NCBI GenBank assembly: GCA_030248225.1
Contig: JASANE010020492.1
Coordinates: 1-64,000 of the forward strand
DNA length: 64,000 nt
Direction of reading: 5' to 3'
From: Trileptium ribeirensis
Lineage: Eukaryota > Nematoda > Enoplea > Enoplida > Thoracostomopsidae
Positions 32,191 to 44,100 of this stretch are shown here, piece after piece. The position numbers and the translations under genes were made by a program. The stretch's first letter is position 1. Each line of letters opens with the position of its first letter. The notes under the pieces are model-generated. The model saw only the letters and a list, made by a program, of their open reading frames with translations. It was not told where the DNA came from and made no database searches.

Positions 32191-35100
32191 GTAAGTCGAG
32201 GATTTTTGATTTTTAAGTATTGGGCGCTGCAGAATTGGCTAAAAATGTCATTCAGCTGCTTTCTGATCATTCGCACCTCGTTCGGAAGCAACAGAGATTA
32301 GATGGAAATTAAAATTTTGTTACCAACTTCAATTAATAACAGTAAAGTCGCGAAAGGAAATTGCTCTTCGGAATATCGGAATATGGAAATTTCCTTATGG
32401 AAGTTACTGACTATTTTTGGCGTAGCTTTTGGGTTGGTATGCCGTTTATTATGCCTCGTATCAACTTTCGTTGGTTAAAAGTGTTGGCTTGTTCATCTAT
32501 TGATGTAAATCATAAGTTTAGTGTTGAAGTTAAAACAGATTGAAATTTTTAAAACTCGTGGTTTAGATTTCAGACGTAATACCTGTTTCATTGCAACGGA
32601 GCGAGCGGAGTTTAGACTGAGGGCGCAAGATCATGAAAATTGCTTTTTTGTCTGTCGCTATCATTCATAACTCATTTTCGGATAGGCGGATTTCAAGAAT
32701 TTTTTTGTTCTACTGCAAAAGTCATAAGTATATGGATAAGCTAAAAGTGATAAGGATATGCCCTTTAATTGAAAACGAACAGCTCCGATCCTATCTTCCG
32801 GGTCAAAATGGCAAAAAGGTTTTTAAAAGTTCTTTGCCAAATCTGGCCAACCTGTTCGAGTGTTTTACAGTCCATATCTCACGACACAGGCTTCACAACG
32901 AAAAGTTCAGAATTAAGTTTTCGAGATCTACAACTTTGCGCATTGTGTACAGTTCATATATATAGGTCTTCCGGTACGTTGAATACGAAAGTTTGGTTAT
33001 ATAGAGTCCAGTAGGAGTATCTTATACCTTTTCAGACATTTCCGTTGAGTTTATCTAGAATCCATGAACTCGAGCTCTGGTTCTGACAACGACTCTTTTG
33101 CGGCACCACTCCCTGGACCGCCGTTGGTTTGAATCACCCTTTGCCACAAGTAGTGATTTTTTCAAACTGTGTTTTCAATCGTCTCAGAGTTCAAAAAATG
33201 TGAGAATGGTATATTCATTAATCATATCCTGTTATACGTGATTAAACAAAATGATGACTTAAAAATAAAACCATGCTCGTTCCGTTTCACCCTCGCTTGC
33301 GAGTTACTAGTAGTATTGTGCTTTCACTCATACAGTTGCCTATAAAAAAGCTTCTCCATTGGCTGATCATTTTGTTTGGAACCCAGAAAATATGTGCTTT
33401 TTAAGCGAATTATTTGCGTCTGTTTTCATTTTAGGCAATCGTAGATTTGTCAAAAGGACGTTCGGATCCCGGCGGAGTTCTTCGGGTCTTACTTACTTGC
33501 GACGAGACTGCGATTGTATCAACGTCCGATGCTTCAGTGTCACACATCAGGTAAGATGGATATCGGTCCAAGGAGACCCTTTTAGGCTATATAATTTTTG
33601 GCCTCAGAAGTGTATGTTAAACCTCTCTGACGAAAACAAAAACGCTTCGTTCCGCTCAATAATTTTTTGCTTCAGCAATGTAAATTGTATGTTAAACCTA
33701 GATCTCAAATGCTACTGCTATATCAAACATTGGAAAATTCTATCGTAAAAGATGTTATCGTAGCTTACATGTTGTGATTTCAAACTGTCATTGATCTTAA
33801 AATTCAGCAGTTTCTTGCGTGTTTTCATTCGACCTACTAATAACATTTTGCGACTTGCTGAAAGCAGGAGCTCATGGGTAAACTAACTAAGAAATTGTTA
33901 TTATTAGTTACTTTTAGACATTTAGAACGATCCAGTTGCTCCGTCGATATTGCCAACTAGGGCGACTTCTGTCTAGTTTTGTTAATTGGGTAACGCAGTA
34001 GTGCATACTCTTATAACACTTTGAAAATACTCATCATCAGCGTAAGCAGTGATTACTGTCAACTGTCCAGATTTTAGTACATCTAAATGATTTTAAATCG
34101 AAATTTCAGTGTTTTTATTAATAACCATATTTAGCTGGATTAGATTTAAAAATTATTCTCAAGTACTGGTTGTTTGCTAACTCCTGTGGGTTGTAATTTT
34201 TGTTGGAGTGTTTTAGCGTTCCACGATTCAAGCAGCGGTTCTCTTTCATTTTGCCTGATCGTTCGAATATCTATGATATTTTGGATGCCATAAAGGTGGT
34301 GATGATTGTTATCTGCTTCGATGCCTGTATTTGTGATTTGATTTCAGTACTATATTAGGCTGTTTTAGTAGCAGCAGTAGATGTTCTGCATTGTCGGCGG
34401 TTTTATCCGGGACAGCTTTCGAACCCTGAACTATTATTCCCTGTTAATACGTTCGTTTTCCGGGTTCAGAGCAACACTTGTCTCGCTAAATATTGTCTAT
34501 TTATGATACGCTATTATTGCTCTGTTTCTTGGGTGAGGGGGCTAAAATAGATGCCGACGAGTAAATGTTCACTATACCAAGCAATTCTGTGTGGGGAAAA
34601 ATTTATGTATACGATTTGGGCTCATTGTATCGGGTATTGGGCGCAGAACAACCCTGAGTTCGCGGCTAGCTGTGGAGCCACTGCGGTGTTTCTCGACCGT
34701 GCGCTGACGTCATCTCACTATCGTGACGTTTGATGTCGTAATTTTTATGTCACGGTGGATTAGGCATACGATATTCTTGGTGGAAATTTTTATTAATTGT
34801 TTTAAAGACACATAGGGACACTGTCTCGTTAGGAATTTTTCAAAAGCTGCAACTTGGATGTGTTGTGTTTTAAGTGTTTTGGCGAATTTTAATTGGGATT
34901 ACTGACATTGTCACAATTTTTGTAATAAACACCAGAGTACAAACATTTCTCATACTGTCGTATATGATCAGTGGCTTGGTATCGTTGGACAAACGCTTTT
35001 TTCTTCCAACTTGTTCACCGATAATTCTTGTAAGACTCGCTGATAAGGAGGTAAGTGCATAAAATGGGGTCCCAAAAGGATCCATTTTAACCCTTGATAT

Positions 35101-38100
35101 ATCATATTTTCAAGATATTGTTAATAAGCATTATACGGTTGCTATAAAGGTATTCGGGTTCACTGAAATCAATGGAGTGATTCATCTGAACGTATCTGTG
35201 ACTGATTTGCTCTTTTTGGAGTGGTGCTGTATTTCATGGGAGCCTAACCATGCATAATTCTGTGGTTTTCAATCTAGTGATGTAATTTGTTAAATTTGCG
35301 AGCGCATATAAATGCTTTCGAAGCTGGAAAAATGATGAGTTATAATCACAACTTATCTGTGACTATAATCCTTCCTCGCTGCGCAATCATGTCTTGTTTT
35401 CCCTCAGTGAAAGCCGTCAAAGTTTTACTGAATTAACATTTTAGTGAATCGATGTAATAATTATTGTTTGATTGATTTTTGTTGTGCGAGTATACTTGCA
35501 GTCTAGCAGCGAATAAATCGTAGAAATAAAAACGCGACGATAACAAAATATACTTTATCGAAATTCAATAAAGCACCAGGCGTTCTAGGTTCATACGAGA
35601 TATTTAGTTTTTGGCTGGATCGATAAGCAATGTATTTAGTCTCCTAGATTTGTTTGTCATATTAGATTTAAATGTCTCCGGAAACTAAACCAAAAGCCAT
35701 GGGTGAATATTAACGTGTGAAGGGGCTACGGTAGTCGCTGTTTGAATAATTCAATTAGATCTAAAAAATTGGCTGAATGGCGATTAATATAGCGCTGCAG
35801 CGATAACTTTTCTGCTGCCTTCGACTCTGTTCATCGTGATGGAATGTGGCTTATAATGGAAAGTATTGGGATACCAGTGAAACTAGTCAACATGATGCGT
35901 GCAATATACAAGAAGACATCCTGTTCTGTGCGGGTATATGGACAACGGTCCTCACAATTTGACGTCAATACGGGTGTGAGACAAGGTGCCATCACTTCTC
36001 CAATGCTGTTTAACGTTGTCATAGACTGGGTATTGAATAACGCATTGACCGACACTGATGGAGTGGATGCCGGTGGGGGCAGTCTTATCACGGATCTGAC
36101 CTTTGCAGATGACATCGCACTACTGGCTGAAACGGAAGCACAGCTGCAGTCCATGATAGATTGTATGTATACCACCGCTAGCAGAATTGGGCTAATCATT
36201 AGCCAACAGAAAACCAAGGTCATGAGCTGCTCTGGGGACCAAATTCTTACAACTACATTGAATGGAACCCCACTTGAACAAGTGTCGAGCTTCAAATATC
36301 TTGGCAGTGAGATTGATAGCTCGGGCTCTGCAAGAGTTGACGTTACTTCCAGAATTGTGAAAGCTGGAATGGCAATGCGTGCTCTCAACCATTTGTGGAC
36401 GAAGAGAGCTGTAACCATGAAAACGAAAATGCGAGTCTACATGGCCAGTGTTCGGTCGGTATTACTTTATGGGTGTGAGGCTTGGCCATTACTGAAAGAA
36501 AACGAGAGGCGGATGAATTCTTTTGAACATCGCTGCTGGAGAAGAATTCTAAGAATCTCTTATCTGGATCGGGTGACAAATTCGGAAGTGCGACGACGCC
36601 TTGGAATCCATGAAACTATCGAAACATACATCAAAAGACGGCGTCTGACATGGTTCGGCCATGTAGCGCGTATGCACGATAATAGACTACCAAACAGAAT
36701 AACGTTTGCAAGTACCCACGGATGGAAAAGACCCATGGGTGGGGTTAGAAAATCATGGCTCCGACGTGTGCATGATGATATCAACGTTCAATTTATACGA
36801 AACCAATTTAATGGAAATGCCCGTCGCTGGAAATCGGAATGGCTCGCACACCTAAAAAAATGGCTCAAAATCCTGAAAGCTACAAGCTCAACATTGGTCG
36901 TGTGATCAGTTCAATAGCATGAAGCATGCTTGTGGACTCAAACTGACTGACTGAATGCAGCGATAGCGATGCGTAAAGTTTCTCTTTTCAGAGACTAGTC
37001 GTGATCTCGGTTTTGGTCGGGGTTTTTTGTTATTGAATTTGAATTTGCATGGAATAACGCGACAAAATCATATTAATTAGCTATTGCTATTGTTATATTT
37101 TAGGTCAGCGATACGGTAGTATTTCTGTGGCCGCATCAAACGATTGACGAAGATTACGACGAACGATCGCAAACATTGCTGAGTTGTATTTTTGCGCAAG
37201 GCCTACCTACGCCCGTCCATGTCGTACAAGTAAGCTTGTTTAGACTATGTAACTGGTAAACTTTAGACTGGTATATGTTGATGAGTATATTGAAGCATAT
37301 ATTGGCATTTGTATTTTTTCGGAGTCTTACTCTGATCATCCCAGTAATAAGCTTTGAGCTCAGCTGAATTTAGCAGAAATTTTGATATGAAACATTTTGG
37401 AAGGAATAGACAAGTGACATCTAAGAACAGAATAAAGGCGCTGGAGTTTCGGCATTGGCAAATGAATTATTTTGTTATTTCGCAGACTGAGCTGTTTTGT
37501 TCTAGCTACAATTTTTGACAGATCTCTGTTTGTACTGGATAACGATAATTGGTGGCACGACGCTTTAAATTATCAAATTGCTACCGCCATGAAGAAGATG
37601 ACACCACGTGAAAACCGCCTTATTCGACCGGTGGACATCTTTGAAGGGGAGAACTCCAGTTTAGCGGTTACCATCCGCTATGCCGACATCTTTGAGTGGG
37701 AGAAGTCCAGTTTAGCGACTACCATCCACTATGCCGACATCTTTGAGGGGAGAAGTCCAGTTTAGCGATTGCCGTTCACAATGCCGAGATCTTTGAGGGG
37801 TAGAAGTCCACTTTAGCGATTACCGTCCACTATGCCGACATCTTTGAGGTGAGAAGTCCAGTTTAGCTATTACTATCAACTATATGCCGAGATCTATGAT
37901 GGGGAGAAGTCCGGTTTAGGAACTATCATTAACTATGCCGACGTCTTTGAGGGAAAGAAGTCTAGTTTAGTGATCACAATCAACTATGCCGAGATTTATG
38001 TGGGTTAGGAGTCGAGATTTATGAGGGTTTGTGCTGGTATTGTGTGATGTCCACATATAGCATATCAACGAATGCTATCGAGAGCTGATTTGATGTGCAC

Positions 38101-41100
38101 GCAAAAGGCGTAGGTGTACATAATGCATCACTACGTTCTGCAATCTCGACAGAGTTACTAGTTGTATTTTTAAGCTAAAAAGTGAGATGAATTAAGCGGA
38201 AAATGAGTTAAAACCAAACATTTGCAGCAAAACATGCTGATACGAATGAAAATGTTTGTTATAAGCCGTTTGTGGCTTTGTTTTAGGGTTTGGCGCAGCT
38301 CACAGGAAAGCGGCGAGAAGACGCCCGGAAGCAACTCACAAAACTGTTAGAGCAATGGTGAGTTTTCTTTTCAGTCTAAAATATCATTTGTAATGTTGGT
38401 GAAGGGCTGGGCATTGAGTAACCCAGTAAGTTTTGGGGAATAAGGGCACTCCGATTAAATTTGGGCATTCATTTAGGAATTTTTGGGAGCTTGCCTGGGG
38501 GGGGTAAGTTTTGAATGGTGGACCTGTTGCAGAAAACAATAAGGTGATGTAAAAAATTTAGGAATTTTTGGGAGCCTACCTGGGGGGGGGAAGTTTTGAA
38601 TGGTGGACCTGTTGCAGAAAACAATTAGGTGATGTAAAAAATATAATAAATTTAGCAGAGCAAGGTTTCGATCCTCGGACCTCTGGGTTATGGGCCCAGC
38701 ACGCTTCCACTGCGCCACTCTGCTTGTCTGTATACACAACTGTGTTATTATTAGTTTATTATTGTTGTATTTATAGGTGTGACTGCGAACATTCAAAGCT
38801 GTTTATTACCAAAACAGCGGTACTTCTTGGCTATTATTATTGTCTGTCGTCAAACATGTTACACTTCTTCTTCAGCTCAAAAAAAGAACAATATTGTAGC
38901 TTCAATTGCTTTAAACAAACCAATTGATGGACGACGAGTGAATCAGTCTTTATGCTCTTTATGATCTTTTGTAGTTAAGTCTTCATGAGTTCTCATCATT
39001 TGTGATGTGGAAAAATGGTTTTTATTTGGCTTTCGATACCATAACTCATCTTTGCATTTTCCAAATCGTTTTTACCAGACCATGTAATTTTAACTTGCTT
39101 TGACGTGGAAATGTCGTTAAGCTGGTCTGCCACAATTTAGCACCACACGGCATCTTCTCAGCTAAAGCCAGTTTTCGAGAGTTTGGTGGAGGTGTTTTCG
39201 AGGCAAAATTAAATAAAAAGGCGTATATAGGTGTAATTAAAATTTTGAGGTTGGTTTTGTGATCTTCTTTTTAACTGTTGTGAAATTGACTTTACACTGC
39301 TTCTAATATACCTGTACGGTATAACTGCTGCCGTTCTGCACTTTGAAACTGAATGGCGACAGTTCGTTTCGACATTTTGTTTCATGTTCAAATAACCTGT
39401 AGGGTGCGGCACGAACTTGAGAGATGGAGTACTTTGAAGCAAATGAAATCCGAATGAAGAAGCAGTATTAACATTGACTACAAAATTTGTTTAAGTTGCA
39501 TTGATATTGAAAATTATAGTTTCCGACACACAAAATTGTCGGCTGTTAATGACTTAAAAATCGGAAAAAATGTTTTGTTTTAAAAAACAAGACTCAGTAT
39601 TTTTACCACCTTGCCCAGCAGCATTGATATGTCTTTATTATTTTAGCTCAAATCTGTGATAATTCAATAATTTTTTCAGGTCGTTCGAACCCAAATTCTT
39701 CAATGCGGATATGGAGTCCGACGGATTGCTATTGCTACGACACATCGGAAGCTGCAAACGACGAACGCTGCGAATGCAAGAGATGCGACCGCATTTGTTG
39801 ATCGAAGATATTTCTGGCGTCCCGGATACTGATATGGATGACGGAGAGGTAAGCTATGATAATAATGAACGCATAGATTTGATGGTTTTGATTTGTGGTT
39901 CACCTATTAGAACAGTCGTTGGTACAAACAGTAGTAATTATTATTATAGACGGAATGGCAATTATTTTGCGTTCGCACTTGGATTGCAGCCTACAACGCT
40001 GCTAAGTATTTCCTTGCTGCTCTCAATGTATGGACCATATCCTTGATGGCGATCTTTGTGGACTGATTCACTGCTTCCGAGCATGCCCAAGGTTACGATC
40101 CTCTTGCTAGTGTCAATGTCTCGACGATCGCTTCTATGGAGATCTTTGTGGACTGGTTCACTACCTTCGAGCATGCCCAAGGCTACGATCCTCTTACTAG
40201 TGTCAATGTCTCGACGATAGCCTCATAGATCTTTACGTCACTCCTAGAGCATGCCCAAGGCTACGACCCTCACTAGGCAATGCTCACGATCGCCAGAGGT
40301 CTTTCTTCGCTCCTCCCATGCCCCTCGATTCGTAGTATCAATGCCTCGACGATAGCCTCAATGGTGATCTTTGTGGATTGTTTTACTACCTCCGGCTATG
40401 TCCAAGGCTACGATCCTCTTACTAGTGTCAATATATCGACGGCAATGTCTCGACGGTATCCTTGATGGAGATCTTTGTGGACTGCTTCACTACCTCCTAG
40501 CATGCGCAAGGCTACGATCTTCTTACTAGTGTCAATGTCTCGACGATAGCCTAGATGGAGATATTTGTGGACTGATTCACTGCTTCCGAGCATGCCCAAG
40601 GCTACGGCCCTCTTACTAGTATCAATGTCTCGACGATCGCCTCGATGGATATCTTTGTGGGCTGATTCACTACTACTTCCGAGCATGCTTCTTCCAGACG
40701 CCAATCAAAAAACATCCACACGATGGTTAGCAAAAACAAGGAATGTCTCGACGTAGTTCATTAATGTTCTTTCGGACAAATTTTGTTTTTCACTACTAAA
40801 TCGGTTGTTGAGAATTACTGCGTAATTATTAGATTATTTATACAGCGTTGTGGTCAAAGTTGCTTTATACCGTGCTGCTGCAGATAGGCGGTACTATCGC
40901 TCTTGGAGCTGAGTTGATGGTCAGTGAGTTTATAATTGAGTCTGATTACAAAATGATAACAGTGTACAGCCGCGGACAAAAGAAGGCGCGAAATGGCGTT
41001 CATTCTGCGTCCAAACAGAATTGCGTCCGTCCGGGTCCAAATGAAAATGCGTTCGTCCGCACTTATTTTTGTCCATGACTTTACTTCATTGTTTAAAGCA

Positions 41101-44100
41101 TACAAAACTGTCCTGGATACTTTGTATTTTTCGCAACTGATGAATTTCTGCACTTGAATAATTTTATAATTTGTTAAGTAAAGCGCCATTTATTTGATAT
41201 CAATAAAGGCGGCACAAAATCCAGTTTGGTACTTTGCCGCACTGAAAATATAATTCAGAAAATATAACAACAAATAGGTTGGTCCCATCTAAGTGTTTTT
41301 GGGAAATTCACCACTACGAGTTAGACAGAATTTCGATTCACCGTTCACTTACAAAACAAACCCAATCACCAATAACTTAAATAATTACCACTTAGTTCGT
41401 AAATGGTTTTCTTCCTAGAACACCGTGTCACCATTGTGGACGGAGTTGTTTTATTGTATTTGGTAGGCTGAAATATAATGTCTGATTCATCGCGCAAACA
41501 GTTAATCAGAGTTTTGCCTACGCAATATAGTATTTTATCTCGAATTGATTTTTAGGCCTTGTGTAATTTACGCCTGCGCGGCTATCTTCGCGGTGGATGC
41601 TCGCTTTCGGTCAATGGCCTCATTCATCTCGTAGGCCACGGAGACTTTCAAATGCACCAACTCGATCTATTACCTGATCCGCATCCGTTGTTCCCGATTA
41701 GACAAGTGGGTTTGTTTTGTAATTTTTCCTCTTTAGGGTTGATGGCTGGGTTCTATGCAAAAGTTCCTTTTTTCAAAAATCTATTATGTAGCATCGTCAA
41801 ACGGAACTCAATAAGCTACTCACGACCTGTGTTGCTAGAAACCTTTTGATGCACTACAAAAATTTAGTATCAATCTATATAATTACAACAAATCTATGCA
41901 ATTGTTTGGCTACTAACACAGAGGTTTTTTTTATCTCGGAAAACATTTGAGTTTACCAAAGAATTATGCTTTAAACTACATAATATTGTTTATATAGGCC
42001 AGTGGATAGGCTGTGATTAACGCTAAAACACACCGTCCTGGTAGTTCAAGTTACCCGCGATATTGCTACTATAGGATATTTTGTGACCAATGCTTTTCTA
42101 TTTTGCTCTGCTTGATGCTTTTTCTCGCATTATATTTTGGAAAATAAGTCCTGTTTGAAGTTTGTAGTTCGTTGGTTCTGATAGATCTACTCTCGGCTAG
42201 AAGAGTATTCTGAATAGAGCGGGTAATCGGTGCTGGAATGGTCTACAATATTGTCGATTCCATCAAACTTTTCTCATAATACTGTGATTATCATTGAATA
42301 TGTGACGTCGTGTTTTGCCGACCTGTTGGCAGACCTCACCCTATTGGTAGACGTATCGCGGTGAGTATACGTTCTGGTTTCTTTTTCCACAGGTCATCGT
42401 TTCTTTTGAAAATAAACGTCAGATCGAGGCTAGTTGTCGAAAAATACAGATCAGAGTTGCTGCGGTCTCTGGCCATCTTTTCCACCCGCCACAACATAAC
42501 CCGGTCAAACTTTCACTTCTTGTTCTGTACGTAGTAGTGGACAATGGCCCGGCATATTTGCATTTCTACTATGTTGCCTGGTGGTTGCTATGTAGCTGGC
42601 CTCCATTTGCCGTCTAGTGCTTTATGTTACCCATATTATGAATTAAAATTGTTTTCACGCTTAGGTCACGGATTACAAGAACTTTGAGTAATATTTCCCA
42701 CTTTGCTATACTAAGCAAACGTATCGTCTGCTCTGTTGAAAGATCATTCAAAATTTGAATATCTTGTTCGGCGCTGTGCTTCTACGGCTGTGCTCGCATT
42801 TAAATCTTAAAATAAATTAATGTGCTCGTTAGTAGGTGCCCACAACTGACCACTGGTTACTCGCTGCTTTCCCGTGGGAAAATACAATTTCATTTTGAAA
42901 TATTATAATTCGTTTCTTTTCGCTCGCTCGGCAGGCGAGTCAATTTTGGGGAATACTGCATTATGTAGACATCTACCTGAATCTGGCTCATACCCCCTTC
43001 TCCTCTAACGGTTCTACGCTTCGACGGCATTGCTCGAATTCAAATCTTAAAATATATTAATGTGCTCGTTAGTAGCTACAGACAGCTGACCACTGCTTGC
43101 TCACAGCTTTCCCATAAGAAAATAAGATTTCATTTAGAAATTTTATAATTTGTTTCTGGTCGCTCGTCCCTCGCTCGGAAGGCGATTCAGTTATGGCGAA
43201 TACTGCATTATGTAGACATTTACATGAATCTACATCATACACCCTCCCCTCTGCCCCGAGATACAGGGGTGAGCCTGTCTCTCGAGATCAAACTTCGCCA
43301 TAACGTCCGATCCACAGCCTACCTTGTCATTTCTCCAAAGGGATTTGGCTGCCGTCATTTGAGTGGTATGTCGACGCAAACCGGCAATAGGTCACGCAGC
43401 ACTGACCGCTTCCACGACATAAAAGATCTTCCTCGCGTCCTTTTCCACTGGTCAGGAAGGATTTGCCTGAGCAACCGTTCACTGGGCATGCGTAGTATAT
43501 GATTCAACCACTCAAGCCGGCGCTTTCGTGGAACGTTTAACAGTGGCTCTACGTGACCGGTGCGCGTTCGCGAATCAGCGTTTGAAACGCTGGTCAGCAT
43601 TGTTACACACAGTATTCTGCGCCTACAGAAGTGTGCGGAGGTGTTAAGTGCCTGTAGGTACGTCGATTTCACTGAGCAGATTTTGCGCGCATACAGCAAG
43701 ATAACTGGGATCGCGCTGTCAGGCAATTTCATCTTGGTCGGAACGCTGACGCCATTCGACCATAGTTGTTTTCTCAGTCCGCAGAACGCAGCCCGAGCTT
43801 GGGCTATACGATTTTGTATTTCGAGCTTGGGCTATACGATTTTGTATTTCGACGCTGGATTGACAGTTGGCGGTAATATGGCTGCCCACAAAATGTTGAC
43901 CATCTCCAAACCTTCGCTGATGTAACTAATCAGGGGTCGGTGTTACTGCAACAAGCCATAACCTTCGTCTTGTTTGAGTTTACAAACAGGCCGACGTTTA
44001 TTGCTACTCTGCTAAACCGGTCTAACATGTGCTGAAGGCTCCATGTGGCCTCACGCAAAAGTGCTACGTCGTCTGCGTAATCCAAGTTCATAACAACCTT

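Noticed and set aside
35029..35050. RLADKE followed by GTAAGT as an extra TSR1 exon
   Set aside because: Exons c and d already join exactly to the family alignment (DAIK|VSDTV); inserting this would break the conserved region.
37472..37765. 97-codon open frame
   Set aside because: The second half is the 51-bp minisatellite and the first half has no similarity to TSR1 or any known family.
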